From Janthinobacterium sp. GW458P (lineage in GTDB: Bacteria > Pseudomonadota > Gammaproteobacteria > Burkholderiales > Burkholderiaceae_D), in assembly GCF_002127585.1 (NCBI RefSeq), contig NZ_NEGZ01000005.1, positions 67,162 through 131,161 on the forward strand: a DNA stretch of 64,000 nt, given 5' to 3'. Positions 54,205 to 64,000 of the stretch are shown piece by piece. Position 1 is the first letter of the stretch; the number at the start of each line of letters is the position of its first letter. Under the pieces are notes generated by a model. It saw only the letters and a list, made by a program, of their open reading frames with translations, did not search any database and was not told where the DNA came from. Both the position numbers and the translations under genes were made by a program.

Positions 54205-55236
54205 TCAGGAAACGCGCACCACCATTAATCCCGCGCGCAAGCCGACGCGCACATCCGGGTTGGGAAATACCACCAGTTCTTCCGCGTGCTGCACTGTGTA
54301 GATGTGGTCGCCATCGCTGGCGATCACGGCATGCTGCGGCAGAGACGTGAAGTTTTGCGTGCGACGGTCAAAGGCCATGCGGAATTCATCGCTGTGCTTG
54401 ATGATTTCCTGCGCCACCTTGAACACGTGCGGTTGCGCCTTGACGGCTTGCGCAGGCAGTCCGCGCAGCAGGCCGTCCAGCGCCCGCGACACGTCGTCGA
54501 ACAGCGATAAATCGTTCTGCCCCAGGGTGCCCACGCGGCCCAGTTCCACCGTGCTGGCGGCCGCGCCGAAATGCTCGGCCGAATAGTAGCTGTAGGTGCC
54601 GGCCGATTGCGGGTTCATGATGATGGCGCCGATGGCCGCCTGGCCCAGCCAGGCTATCAGCTGCGCCTTGGCGTCGTCGGCAACGAGGTCCGGCACGATG
54701 GCAAACGTGGGATACACGGAGGGCCGGATGGCCGTGTGCAAATCCAGGTGCCAGCGCACGGGGCCCGCCGCTTCAAAGAACGCCTTGGTCGCAGCGATCA
54801 TTTCATCGGCGCGCGCGCTTTCCGCCGCTTGCGCCAGCGACCCGCGCACGGGACGGAACATGCGATTGAGGTCGGCGTCAATGAAACGCTTGCCGGCCCG
54901 GATCGCATCGACATTGCCCACGCAAACGAGCAAGTCGACGGCCAGTGCCGACGCATCGCGCGACAGCGCGTCGAGCAGATGCGCCAGCACTTCGATCGGC
55001 CCTGTCTCGTCGCCATGCACGCCCACCGAGACGGCCACGCTGGCGCGGCCCGCATCGGCTTGCGGCTTGACGATCCGCAGCATGCCGGGCGCCGGCAGGG
55101 CCACCGTGAAGCCGGCGTTGGCGAACAGCTGGGCCACGCCGCTGAAATCGGCCTGCGCCAGCGCCTGCACGGCCGGCGGCAAGCCGCCAGCGCCCTGCAC
55201 TACCTGTGTGACTACCTGCGTTACATCTTGCGTCAT
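54205..55236 (-). CDS. astE: Succinylglutamate desuccinylase AstE
   Basis: Last AST step: N-succinylglutamate to glutamate plus succinate; a zinc enzyme of the aspartoacylase/M14-like family. The 343 aa protein shows GVHGDETGP (Zn ligands His and Glu) near residue 74, VGNVDAIRAGKRFIDADLNRMF, and HLDLHTAIRPS with the third ligand His. Its ATG shares one base with the gdhB stop (TAATG at 55238-55234), so the two are translationally coupled. Final gene of the operon. Confidence 0.94.
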   Translation of the reverse strand: MTQDVTQVVTQVVQGAGGLPPAVQALAQADFSGVAQLFANAGFTVALPAPGMLRIVKPQADAGRASVAVSVGVHGDETGPIEVLAHLLDALSRDASALAVDLLVCVGNVDAIRAGKRFIDADLNRMFRPVRGSLAQAAESARADEMIAATKAFFEAAGPVRWHLDLHTAIRPSVYPTFAIVPDLVADDAKAQLIAWLGQAAIGAIIMNPQSAGTYSYYSAEHFGAAASTVELGRVGTLGQNDLSLFDDVSRALDGLLRGLPAQAVKAQPHVFKVAQEIIKHSDEFRMAFDRRTQNFTSLPQHAVIASDGDHIYTVQHAEELVVFPNPDVRVGLRAGLMVVRVS

Positions 55237-58200
55237 TACACCGCCGCTTCCGCTGGGGCTTTTGCCGTGATTTTATTCACGGCCTCGGAGAGCGTCCACA
55301 CGTCCAGCATGGCTTGCTCCAGCTCCGTCGCCGCCACATAGGCCGACAAACCCAGCGCGCCCGTCACGGCATCGACGGCCTGGCCTGCATTGCCTTGCTC
55401 GGCGCACGCCAGCACCTGCGTCAGCAGACGCTGTTGCGTGCGGCGCAGCGCTTGCTGCGCGTAGTTGCGCAACTGTTCCTGCGACTTGCCTTGCGCGGCC
55501 AGTTTCAGGCCACGCTCCAGCGTATCGATGCCCGCCTGGATGCGCAAGGCCAGGCCCACTTGCAGGAAGGCCGCCAGGTCCATCGAGGCGGGACGCGGCA
55601 CGGACAGGGCCGGGAACAGGAAGCCGGCAACGACTTCCAGGGCATCGACGGCGTCCCATGCCAGCACGAAGGCCGGCCTCAAGCCAGGCACCAGCGCCGC
55701 TTCGGACTTGATGCCGACAGCCTTGAGCAGCTCGCGCTTCGATTCCGCGCCAAACAGGCGCGTCAATTCGGCCAGTCCCGCACCGCGCAGTTGCTCGGCC
55801 GGCACGGACAGCACGCCGGCGATCATCGTCTGCTGCAGCACGCGCGTTTGCGCATCGACCTTGATCGACACCGCGCGCGGCACCGTCAAGGCGTCCGCAT
55901 CGAGCGCGTCGAACACGGGCGCCAGATTCAGCGCCACCCAGGCCTGGCCCCAGGCCAGGATTACGCTTGACTCGTCCACGCCATGTTCCGCCGCCAGGTT
56001 GCGGATCATCAGCGGGCCGCAGCGGTTGATCACTTCATTGGCCAGCACGGTCGCCAGGATGGCATTGGCCAGCGGATGGTCGAGCGCCGAACGGGTTGCC
56101 ACCAGCAAGGATGGGAAGTAGGGTTTGAGCACCGGCTCGGCCCACGTTTCGTCCGTCAACGGCAGCGCGGACAGGATGCGCTTGAAGCGGTTCTTCACGT
56201 TGGCGATCACCACAGCCAGTTCCGGCGTGGTCAGGCCACGCCCGTCGCTCTTCCTGCGCGCCAGTTCGGCCACCGACGGCAGTTGCTCCAGTTCGCGCGA
56301 CAGGGCGCCCTCTTCTTCCAGGCTGGCGATCAGGGCGGCATAGCCATCCTGCACGGCGCTCTCGCTTTGCGCCTGCAACTCGCGCACCAGCAAATGCGTC
56401 TGCTGCGTGTTATCGCGCAAGACCAGGCGCTCGACGTCGTCCGTCATCGCATACAGCTCGCGGTTGCGCTCCGCTTCCGTCAGCTTGCCCGCATTGACTT
56501 CCACGTCCAGCCAGATTTTCACGTTGACTTCATGATCCGAGCAATCCACGCCGGCCGAGTTGTCGATCGCATCGGTGAAGATGCGCCCGCCCGTCAGCGC
56601 GAACTCGATGCGGCCGGCCTGGGTCGCACCCAAATTCCCCCCTTCGGCCACAACCTTCACGCGCAGCTCATTGCCATTGACGCGGATATGGTCATTCGCG
56701 CGGTCCTTCACCTGCGCGTGCGTCTCCGTCGAGGCCTTGATGTAGGTGCCGATGCCGCCGTTGTAGAACAGGTCCACCGGGGATTTCAGGATGCGGTGCA
56801 TCAGTTCTTCCGGCGCCAGCGAGGTTTCGGCGATATCGAGCGCGGCGCGGATCTGCGGCGACAGCTCGATGGTGCGGCTTGAACGCGGATACACGCCGCC
56901 GCCGGCCGAAATCAGCTCCTTGTTATAGTCGTCCCACGAGGAGCGCGGCAAGGCGAACAGGCGCGCGCGTTCTTCGAACGAGACGGCGACGTCCGGTGTC
57001 GGGTCGAGGAAGATGTGGCGGTGGTCAAATGCGGCCACCAGTTTCAGCTGGCGCGACAGCAATACGCCATTGCCGAACACGTCGCCCGACATGTCGCCCA
57101 CGCCGACCATGGTGATCGGGGTGGTGTTCAGGTCGTGGTCCATCTCATAGAAATGGCGTTTCACGGCTTCGAATGCGCCCTTCGCCGTGATGCCCAGTTT
57201 CTTGTGGTCGTAGCCGTTCGAGCCGCCCGAGGCGAACGCGTCGCCGAGCCAGAAGCCGCGCTGCACGGCGATGCCGTTGGCGATGTCCGAGAACGTGGCC
57301 GTGCCCTTGTCGGCGGCCACCACCAGGTACGGGTCGGCGTCGTCGAAGCAGACGGTATCGACCGGCGGGACGATATTGCCCAGCGAGCGGTTGTCCGTCA
57401 CTTCCAGCAGGCTGGAAATGAACAGGCGGTACACGGCTTCGCCTTCGGCCGCGATGGTTTCGCGCACGGCGTCCTTCGGCATCATCTTGCAGACAAAACC
57501 GCCCTTCGCGCCGGCCGGCACGATGACGGCGTTCTTGACCATCTGGGCCTTGACGAGGCCCAGCACTTCGGTGCGGTAGTCTTCCATGCGGTCGGACCAG
57601 CGCAAGCCGCCACGGGCGACGGGGCCACCGCGCAGGTGCACGCCTTCAAAGCGGCGCGAGAAGACAAAAATCTCGCGGTACGGACGCGGCTCCGGCACCA
57701 GCGCCAGGCTGCTGGTGTCGAACTTGAAGATGATCTTGTCGCCTTGTTGATTGTTCTGGAAGTAGCTGGTGCGCAGGGTTGCGCTCATCAGGTCGGCCAG
57801 CGCGCCGAGGATTTCCTCGGTATCGGCATGGTTCACCGACGGCAGGCCGGCCTTGATGGTGGAAATCACCTCCAGGGCGGCCGCGTGCTGTGCGTCGGAC
57901 AGCGCCGGATCGAAGCGCTGCAAAAAGGCCTCGACCAGGGCTTTTACGTGGGCCGGCTGCTTGCGCAGGCTTTCGGCGATGTAGCGCACCGAGAAACGGC
58001 TGCCCGTCTGGCGCCAGTAGCTGGTGTAGGCGCGCACCAGCTGCACTTCGCGCGTCGACAAGCCGCCTTCGATGACCAGACCATTCAGGCGGCCATCTTC
58101 GGCCGTGTCGTTGAACAGGGCGGCAAACAATTCCTGCGCCACGGCGACCACGGATGGCTGCGCCAGTTTCGCCGCGCTGGCAGCATCGACCGTCAGGCTG

Positions 58201-59948
58201 GTGACAAAATAGCGCGTGCCGTCGGACAGAGAAACCGAATACGCCTGTTCGCGGTCGATGGCCACGCCCGCATTGTGCAGGGCTGGCAGGATGGTCGACA
58301 GCGGCGGCACCTTGTTGGCCGAATACAGGCGGATGGTGGTGACGGCGCCCGTCTCGATGCGCACGGCCACGTGCGCCGGATCGGTGTTGCGCAGGATGGT
58401 GTCGAGATCGCGGAAGGCGACGGCCGGCGCCGTGGCGGCCACGTAATCGAGCGGTAAAGTAGCGCAGAGTTTGCGCAGGCTGGCGCGCAGGGCCACGTCG
58501 GGCACGGCGTCGGCCACGGCGGCAAAGCCGTTGTGCCAGCCATCGAGCACGCTAAGGAGCGGCTGTTCGATATCCGTTTCCAGGTCCAGCGGGTAACGGG
58601 CGGCGTGGGCGATCAGGTAGACGCGCGCCAGGGGACCGTCGGCCACCAGTGTTTGCGTGCTCACGTGCGTGGCGCCGGAACTGGCTTGCAGGGCTTTTGC
58701 CAGGCTCGATGCCACGCTGGCGCTGTAACGCTCGCGCGGCAGGTAGACCAGCACGTTCAGGTGGCGCGCGTACACGTCGCGGCGCGCGAAGACCTTGGTG
58801 CGCGGCTGCTTGTACAGCGAAACGACAGAACCGCACACTTGCGCCAGCCAGTCGAGGTCCGCTTCCAGCGCTTCGGTGCGCGGCAGGGATTCGAGGATTT
58901 CACGGAATTTCTCGGCGCGGAAGCCTTGCTGGCGCACGCCGGCCAGGCTCAGCACCTTGGCCACGCGGCCGCGCGCAAACGGCAGCGCCGCCAGCGGAGT
59001 GGAATTGCCGGCGCGGGTGAACAGGCCGACGAAGCAATGTTCGCCCAGGATGGCGCCTTGCGGGTCGGTGTCGCGCACGCCGATGAAATCGAGCTGCTGG
59101 TCGCGATGCAGGGTGCCTGCCACGTCGGCCTTGACGATGGACAGCGCCGATTCGCGCTTGGCCAGGGTGTCGAAGTCGCCCGGGATATTCGCCAGGCAGG
59201 TGCCGTACACGGGGTGCGCCGTATCCTGCAGCACGCCGACCCGGCTCGGGATATCGCGTTCGAGTTCGCGCACGCCCGGCTTGACGCGATAGTAGGCATA
59301 GCCGAACACTTCAAAGCCGCCGCTGCGGGCCCACTCCAGGAAAGCGGCCACTTCCGCGCCCTCTTCGCCATGCTGCGATGCAGCCGTGGCCACTGCGGCC
59401 AAACGCTCGCTCATGGAAGCGGCGTCGCGGCGCACGACGGCGGCGTCGCGCGCCACCATGTCCAGGGAGCCGACCAGCGCCGCCAGCGCTTCCGGCGCCA
59501 GTTCCTCATCGAGCAGCACCAGCACATACGATTCGAGCGGATCGCCAGCCTGGCGCACCGCGTCGACGCTGCCGTCAGCGGCGCGGCGCACGGGCAGCAC
59601 GGTATTCATCACGCCGCGCACGGCCAGGTGCTGGCGGCGCATGGCCATGACGATGGAGTCGACCAGGTATGGCATGTCTTCGTTCAGGATCAGCAAGGCA
59701 CTCGCCATGCCGCCACGGCCATCCGCATAGCGCAGGGTGGCGATCTGGCAACCGCTGCCAGTGCGCTTGGCCGCTTGCGTGAAACCGTCGACCAGTACGG
59801 GCGCCAGGCTGTCGGGCGCGATATCGGCCAGGTCTTCGGCGTCGAGCGAGTCCAGCCAGGCCTGCACCAGTTGCACGACAGACGCTGCCGCCTTGTCCTT
59901 GATCAGCTCCAGCGTTTGTGTGCGCAAATCTTGTGGCGTGTGATTCAT
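55236..59948 (-). CDS. gdhB: NAD-specific glutamate dehydrogenase, large (180-kDa) type
   Basis: A 1570 aa catabolic glutamate dehydrogenase (Bac_GDH/L_GDH180 family) that oxidises glutamate to 2-oxoglutarate and ammonium with NAD+. The N-terminal ACT-like regulatory region (about 1-680) precedes the catalytic part, recognised by GGPVARGGLRWSDRMEDYRTEVLGLVKAQMVKNAVIVPAGAKGGF (near 800) and VGVGDMSGDVFGNG. GGAG precedes ATG 59948. It lies inside the arginine succinyltransferase operon between astB and astE, so the glutamate released by AstE can be oxidised at once. In Pseudomonas aeruginosa this enzyme is arginine-induced but encoded separately. Confidence 0.94.
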   Translation of the reverse strand: MNHTPQDLRTQTLELIKDKAAASVVQLVQAWLDSLDAEDLADIAPDSLAPVLVDGFTQAAKRTGSGCQIATLRYADGRGGMASALLILNEDMPYLVDSIVMAMRRQHLAVRGVMNTVLPVRRAADGSVDAVRQAGDPLESYVLVLLDEELAPEALAALVGSLDMVARDAAVVRRDAASMSERLAAVATAASQHGEEGAEVAAFLEWARSGGFEVFGYAYYRVKPGVRELERDIPSRVGVLQDTAHPVYGTCLANIPGDFDTLAKRESALSIVKADVAGTLHRDQQLDFIGVRDTDPQGAILGEHCFVGLFTRAGNSTPLAALPFARGRVAKVLSLAGVRQQGFRAEKFREILESLPRTEALEADLDWLAQVCGSVVSLYKQPRTKVFARRDVYARHLNVLVYLPRERYSASVASSLAKALQASSGATHVSTQTLVADGPLARVYLIAHAARYPLDLETDIEQPLLSVLDGWHNGFAAVADAVPDVALRASLRKLCATLPLDYVAATAPAVAFRDLDTILRNTDPAHVAVRIETGAVTTIRLYSANKVPPLSTILPALHNAGVAIDREQAYSVSLSDGTRYFVTSLTVDAASAAKLAQPSVVAVAQELFAALFNDTAEDGRLNGLVIEGGLSTREVQLVRAYTSYWRQTGSRFSVRYIAESLRKQPAHVKALVEAFLQRFDPALSDAQHAAALEVISTIKAGLPSVNHADTEEILGALADLMSATLRTSYFQNNQQGDKIIFKFDTSSLALVPEPRPYREIFVFSRRFEGVHLRGGPVARGGLRWSDRMEDYRTEVLGLVKAQMVKNAVIVPAGAKGGFVCKMMPKDAVRETIAAEGEAVYRLFISSLLEVTDNRSLGNIVPPVDTVCFDDADPYLVVAADKGTATFSDIANGIAVQRGFWLGDAFASGGSNGYDHKKLGITAKGAFEAVKRHFYEMDHDLNTTPITMVGVGDMSGDVFGNGVLLSRQLKLVAAFDHRHIFLDPTPDVAVSFEERARLFALPRSSWDDYNKELISAGGGVYPRSSRTIELSPQIRAALDIAETSLAPEELMHRILKSPVDLFYNGGIGTYIKASTETHAQVKDRANDHIRVNGNELRVKVVAEGGNLGATQAGRIEFALTGGRIFTDAIDNSAGVDCSDHEVNVKIWLDVEVNAGKLTEAERNRELYAMTDDVERLVLRDNTQQTHLLVRELQAQSESAVQDGYAALIASLEEEGALSRELEQLPSVAELARRKSDGRGLTTPELAVVIANVKNRFKRILSALPLTDETWAEPVLKPYFPSLLVATRSALDHPLANAILATVLANEVINRCGPLMIRNLAAEHGVDESSVILAWGQAWVALNLAPVFDALDADALTVPRAVSIKVDAQTRVLQQTMIAGVLSVPAEQLRGAGLAELTRLFGAESKRELLKAVGIKSEAALVPGLRPAFVLAWDAVDALEVVAGFLFPALSVPRPASMDLAAFLQVGLALRIQAGIDTLERGLKLAAQGKSQEQLRNYAQQALRRTQQRLLTQVLACAEQGNAGQAVDAVTGALGLSAYVAATELEQAMLDVWTLSEAVNKITAKAPAEAAV

Positions 59949-60100
59949 CTTGCATCTCCATTACGGTAATGTGAATGTCCAGCGCTGTCGTTCGGGCTTG
60001 TGGCTGGGCGGCAGCGGTGTCAAGAGACGGGGGTCGCCCGTCCAATTCTTTCGATACTGCGGATAGTGTGTCTCGGATTTTCTGTGTGTTTTTCTGTCGC

Positions 60101-61441
60101 CTACAAGTCGTACAATCCAGGTAAGTTGAGGATGATCGTCAATTCTTCAAGCGCTGCATGCACTTCCAGCGCCAGCTGCGGGTCGGCCAGGTCGCCCGGC
60201 TCCAGATGGTCGCGGTAGTGCTTTTCCACCCACTGCACCAGCCGATGGTACAGCGTTTCCGTCATGATCACGCCCTGGTGCATGGCGCGCGCCTCGGTTT
60301 GCGTCAGGGCCACGCGCAAACGCAGGCAGGCGGGCCCGCCGCCGTTGCGCATGCTCTGGCGCAGGTCGAAATGGATCAGTTCATCGATGGGACCGGCGCC
60401 TGCCACCAGGCCTTCCAGGTAGCGCGACACGGCGCGGTTTTCCTGGCATTCCTGCGGGATCACCAGCGCCATGCCGCCGCCCTCCTTCGTCAGCAACTGG
60501 CTGTTGAACAGATAACTGCTGACGGCATCCGTAATTGGCACCTGGCCCGTGTCCACGCGCAGCGCCTGCAGTTCGGCACCCGTACCGGCAACGGCGCGGC
60601 GCAGCTGCGACAAGCTCGCCTCTTCATCGGCAAACGCCTGTTCGTGATAGAACAGCACATTGCCGTTGCCGACGGCGATGACGTCGTTGTGGAACACGCC
60701 CTGGTCGATCACTTCCGGATTCTGCTGCACGTACACGGTGCGCTTTGCATCCAGGCCATGCAGGCGCGCCACGGCTTGCGACGCTTCCAGGGTCTGGCGC
60801 GCCGGGTAGCGCTTCGGCGACGGCGCGGAAGGATCGAACTCCACCCGGCCATACACGAACATCTCGACCGATGGCGCGCCGTGGCTCGCCCCCAGCCGCG
60901 TATGATTGGCCGCGCCCTCGTCGCCGAAGGCCGGCGTGGACGGCAGCGCGTCATGCACGGCGAAGTGCTTGTCGTCGCTGAAAATGGCGCGCAGGCTGCG
61001 CGCCGACTGCGCGTGCTCGAAGGCGCGGTGCAGCTTGTTATTCAGGTTGGCTGCCGTGAAGTGCACGCGGCCGTCCTGCGTGTCGGCCGACGGACTGACC
61101 GTGGCGGCGTTCGCCGTCCACATGGGCGAGGCCGAATACGCGCAGGCCAGGATGACGGGCGACTCCTTGTAGGCGCGCGCCAGCACCTCGGCATCGCTGC
61201 CCGTGAAACCGATGGAGCGCAGCAGGCGGAAATTCGGACGGTCCTGCGGCGGCAGCAAGGCTTGCGCAAAACCGCGCGCAGCCAGTGCGCGCATCTTGGC
61301 CAGGCCCTGCAAGGCAGCCTGCTTCGGATTCGAGGCGCTTTTCACATTGCTGAACGAGGCCACGTTGCCGAACGAGAGTCCGGCATAGTTATGCGATGGG
61401 CCGACCAGGCCGTCAAAGTTGTATTCGCGCGTGCTGTGCAT
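60101..61441 (-). CDS. astB: N-succinylarginine dihydrolase AstB
   Basis: Second AST step: N-succinylarginine to N-succinylornithine, CO2 and two ammonia; guanidine-modifying amidinotransferase fold. The 446 aa protein starts with the family signature [24 protein letters not shown], has [22 protein letters not shown] in the middle, and the nucleophilic Cys near [15 protein letters not shown] (about residue 365). AAGGA precedes ATG 61441. astD ends 22 nt upstream; gdhB starts 152 nt downstream, a gap long enough for an extra promoter. Confidence 0.95.
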   Translation of the reverse strand: MHSTREYNFDGLVGPSHNYAGLSFGNVASFSNVKSASNPKQAALQGLAKMRALAARGFAQALLPPQDRPNFRLLRSIGFTGSDAEVLARAYKESPVILACAYSASPMWTANAATVSPSADTQDGRVHFTAANLNNKLHRAFEHAQSARSLRAIFSDDKHFAVHDALPSTPAFGDEGAANHTRLGASHGAPSVEMFVYGRVEFDPSAPSPKRYPARQTLEASQAVARLHGLDAKRTVYVQQNPEVIDQGVFHNDVIAVGNGNVLFYHEQAFADEEASLSQLRRAVAGTGAELQALRVDTGQVPITDAVSSYLFNSQLLTKEGGGMALVIPQECQENRAVSRYLEGLVAGAGPIDELIHFDLRQSMRNGGGPACLRLRVALTQTEARAMHQGVIMTETLYHRLVQWVEKHYRDHLEPGDLADPQLALEVHAALEELTIILNLPGLYDL

Positions 61442-61463
61442 GGGTATTCCTTGATAAACCTTC

Positions 61464-62954
61464 TTAAAAATTCAGGCCGGGCGACAGCTTGGCCGGCATT
61501 TCCAGTACGCTGTTCTCGATCGAGGCGACCGGATAAGCGCAGTAGTCGGCCGCGTAGTAGGCGCTCGGCCGGTGGTTACCCGACTTGCCGATGCCGCCGA
61601 ACGGCGCCGTGCTGGCCGCGCCCGTGGTCGGACGGTTCCAGTTGATGATGCCGGCGCGCGCGCGCGTTTGAAACAGCTGCCACAGCGCCGGATCGTCGGA
61701 CAAGAGCGCTGCGGCCAGGCCGAATTCGGTGGCGTTGGCGACCTTCAGCGCCGCATCGAAATCGGCCACGCGGATCACTTGCAGCAGCGGGCCGAACCAC
61801 TCCTCGTCGGGGATGCCGGCGGCATCGGTGACGTCGACGATGCCGGCCGTGACAAAGCCCGCCTCGGGATTCAACTGGCGCATCTGCAGCAGGGTCGTGC
61901 CGCCCTTGGCGGCCATGTCCGCCTGCGCCTGCACCAGGCGCGCGGCCACGGCACTCGACACGACTGGCCCCATGAACGGCTGCGGCTGGGCGTCGGAGGC
62001 GCCAATACCCAGTTTCGCCGCCACTTCCACCAGGCGCGCCACGAAGGCAGACCCCGCTGCGCTATCTTGCACTACCAGGCGGCGCGCACAGGTGCAGCGC
62101 TGGCCGGCCGAGACGAAGGCGGAGAAGATCGCGTGATGCACGGCCGCGTCCACGTCCTTCACGTCCCACACGACGAGCGCGTTGTTGCCGCCCATTTCCA
62201 GCGCCAGCATCTTGCCCGGCTGGCCGCCGAACTGGCGGTGCAGGCTGATGCCCGTCTGGCAGGAACCCGTAAACAGCACGCCGTCGAGGTGCGCATTGGC
62301 GCCCAGCGCCACGCCCGTGTCGCGCCCGCCGTTGACGAGGTTGACGACGCCGTCCGGCAAGCCCGCCTGCTGCCACAGCTGCACGGTTTTCACTGCCGTG
62401 CGCGGCGCATATTCGCTGGGCTTGAAGACGATGGTGTTACCGGCGATCAGGGCTGGCACGATGTGGCCATTCGGCAGGTGACCGGGGAAATTGTACGGGC
62501 CGAAGACGCCGAAGACGCCATGCGGGCGGTGGCGCAGCACGGCGTCGCCGTCGGCGATCTTGCCTTGCGTGATGCCGGTACGTGCGTGGTACGACTGCAC
62601 CGAAATATCGATCTTGTTTGCCATGGTAGCGACTTCCGTGCGCGACTCCCACAATGGTTTACCCACTTCTTCCGAGATCAAGAGCGCCAGCGCTTCCGCA
62701 TGTTCCTTGAGCAGCTCGCGAAAGCGCACGCAGATGGCGATGCGCTCTTCGACGGGCGTATCGGCCCACGCGTCGAAAGCCGCGCGGGCGGCCTGGCAGG
62801 CTTGTTCGACTTCTTTCTCCGTCGCTTCCAGGCTGGCCCAGGTCTGCTTGCCGTTCGACGGATCGATGGTGACGCGTTCCCGGCCCGTACCTGGCAGCCA
62901 GGCGCCATTGATGAAGTTCGATGCTGCAGTAGACGAATTAAACACATTAGACAT
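61464..62954 (-). CDS. astD: Succinylglutamate-semialdehyde dehydrogenase AstD
   Basis: Fourth AST step: NAD+-dependent oxidation of N-succinylglutamate semialdehyde. The 496 aa aldehyde dehydrogenase has [41 protein letters not shown], the general base Glu in [11 protein letters not shown] and the catalytic Cys in [15 protein letters not shown] 62954 (MSNVFNSS) overlaps the astA stop by 8 nt; the longer open frame upstream is inside astA and not used. Confidence 0.95.
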   Translation of the reverse strand: MSNVFNSSTAASNFINGAWLPGTGRERVTIDPSNGKQTWASLEATEKEVEQACQAARAAFDAWADTPVEERIAICVRFRELLKEHAEALALLISEEVGKPLWESRTEVATMANKIDISVQSYHARTGITQGKIADGDAVLRHRPHGVFGVFGPYNFPGHLPNGHIVPALIAGNTIVFKPSEYAPRTAVKTVQLWQQAGLPDGVVNLVNGGRDTGVALGANAHLDGVLFTGSCQTGISLHRQFGGQPGKMLALEMGGNNALVVWDVKDVDAAVHHAIFSAFVSAGQRCTCARRLVVQDSAAGSAFVARLVEVAAKLGIGASDAQPQPFMGPVVSSAVAARLVQAQADMAAKGGTTLLQMRQLNPEAGFVTAGIVDVTDAAGIPDEEWFGPLLQVIRVADFDAALKVANATEFGLAAALLSDDPALWQLFQTRARAGIINWNRPTTGAASTAPFGGIGKSGNHRPSAYYAADYCAYPVASIENSVLEMPAKLSPGLNF

Positions 62955-63996
62955 GGGGATGCTTCCTCGGGTTGAGTGACAAAGTGCGCACGGTGTCGCC
63001 GTTGTGGCAACGCAGCAAATGCAATTCATCGTCGTCCAGCGCGATTTTTCCGCCATGCGGATTGGCGTTGGTGACGATCATGCGGAAATCTTTCAGGTCG
63101 GTGTTGGAGACCAGATAAGGCTCGGCTTGCGCCACCTCGCCGGCGTCCAGCGCAGTCTCGGCATCGAGCACGGCCGGCATGCTGTCGCGCATGGCGCGCA
63201 GCTCGGACACGCGCGCCTGCAGCACGGGACCGGCGTCGAAAATGTCGACATAGCCTTCGAAGTGCAAGCCTTCCTGTTCCAGCAGGCGGCGCGCGGGCGC
63301 CGTGCTCAGATGCACCTTGCCGATCACTTCCTGCGCCTCGTCGGGCAGGTAGGCCACGTACATGGGCTGGCGTGGCATCAGTTCGGCGATGAACGATTTC
63401 TTGCCCAGGCTCGTCAAATCATCGACGTGATGGAAATCCATCTTGAAGAAATGGCGGCCCAGACCTTCGTAGAACGGCGAGCTGCCGTCCGGCGCCTGGT
63501 AGCCGCGCATTTCGGCAATCAGCTTTTCCGTGAACAGGTGCGGGAACTGGGCGATGAACAGAAACCGGCTTTTCGACAGCAGCTTGCCGTTGTTGCCGCT
63601 GCGGTAATCGGGGTGCAGAAACAGCGAGCACAGCTCCGTGCTGCCCGTCAGGTCGTTCGACAGGTACAGCGTCTCCATGCGTGTAAACACGTCGAGTTCG
63701 CGGCTCGAATGCACGAGGGTGCCGATGCGGTAGTTATAGAACGGCTCTTCCAGGCCCACGGCGCCCTTGATGGCGCATACGCCAGCCAGGCGGCCCGTGT
63801 CAGTATCCTCCATGACAAACATGTAGTCGCGCTTTTCGGGCGGGATGGTTTCGGCAAACGAGGCGCAGGCGATGGCCAGGCGGTCGCCCAGCATTTTCAT
63901 GTCGGGCTTGAGGGTGGTCATGCCGGTGCCGACCTGGCTGGCCAGGCCGTACAGGGCATTCAGGTCAGAGGCGTTGATGGCGCGTACAACTAGCAT
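62947..63996 (-). CDS. astA: Arginine N-succinyltransferase AstA
   Basis: First AST step: succinyl-CoA plus arginine to N2-succinylarginine. The 349 aa protein carries the family segments MLVVRAINASDLNALYGLASQVGTGMTTLK, FYNYRIGTLVHSS, CSLFLHPDYRSGNNGKLLSKSRFLF and FYEGLGRHFFKMDFHHVDDLTSLGKKSFIAELMPR. A single gene rather than the AruF/AruG pair of Pseudomonas. Complete, with its ATG 4 bases from the window edge; astC and any promoter would lie further right. Confidence 0.94.
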   Translation of the reverse strand: MLVVRAINASDLNALYGLASQVGTGMTTLKPDMKMLGDRLAIACASFAETIPPEKRDYMFVMEDTDTGRLAGVCAIKGAVGLEEPFYNYRIGTLVHSSRELDVFTRMETLYLSNDLTGSTELCSLFLHPDYRSGNNGKLLSKSRFLFIAQFPHLFTEKLIAEMRGYQAPDGSSPFYEGLGRHFFKMDFHHVDDLTSLGKKSFIAELMPRQPMYVAYLPDEAQEVIGKVHLSTAPARRLLEQEGLHFEGYVDIFDAGPVLQARVSELRAMRDSMPAVLDAETALDAGEVAQAEPYLVSNTDLKDFRMIVTNANPHGGKIALDDDELHLLRCHNGDTVRTLSLNPRKHPHV

Positions 63997-64000
63997 AAGG

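Overview
This 64 kb window is GC-rich bacterial chromosome, almost fully coding, with short intergenic gaps, operons with overlapping stop/start codons, and no phage, plasmid, tRNA, rRNA or CRISPR signal. Gene content and order point to a betaproteobacterium of the Oxalobacteraceae, close to Janthinobacterium, Massilia or Duganella: lptD-surA-pdxA divergent from amgK-murU, split pntAa-pntAb-pntB, a short beta-type FeoB, an arginine succinyltransferase operon and a giant NAD-glutamate dehydrogenase. The genus is inferred from gene content, not from a search.

Layout. 0-5 kb (minus): lptD-surA-pdxA, outer-membrane biogenesis plus vitamin B6. 5.7-11.1 kb (plus): amgK-murU (cell-wall sugar recycling), pepP, ubiH and a PAS-GGDEF cyclase. 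11.2-14.1 kb (minus): proton-translocating transhydrogenase. 14.5-16.1 kb (plus): nudJ-mnmA. 16.3-18.8 kb (minus): a receiver protein lacking its phospho-acceptor, an Xni-like 5'-3' exonuclease, a lipoprotein and a GST. 19-24.6 kb (plus): YjgN membrane protein with an M48 protease, a single-subunit FMN glutamate-synthase-like protein, and NagZ. 24.7-30.5 kb: iron block with feoA-feoB plus a Cys-rich membrane protein, bfd-tonB, PiuC-type dioxygenase and bacterioferritin, with Fur-box-like sites in the divergent regions. 30.7-35.5 kb: GST, purB, cytochrome b561, two YceI proteins and a GlsB/YeaQ protein. 35.8-48 kb: protein and amino-acid scavenging (S46, M14 and S9 peptidases, FUSC transporter, two APC permeases) and a RidA protein. 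48.8-54 kb: ABC-F ATPase, old yellow enzyme, glycine-zipper protein, DUF1993 and DUF2167 proteins. 54.2-64 kb (minus): astA-astD-astB-gdhB-astE, which takes arginine to glutamate and on to 2-oxoglutarate.

The most unusual signal is non-coding. A family of about 120-bp imperfect palindromes (four copies: 16191, 21055, 30543, 33703) always starts within a few bases of a stop codon, always in the same orientation relative to that gene, and carries compensatory base changes in its stems. A second palindrome family (28883 and 46269) has a similar design, and one copy abuts the piuC stop codon. Other points: a group II intron domain-V-like hairpin just upstream of amgK, a leader with two mutually exclusive hairpins before the S46 peptidase, a receiver domain without the phospho-accepting Asp, and a secreted protein that looks like a beta-lactamase fold stripped of its metal ligands.
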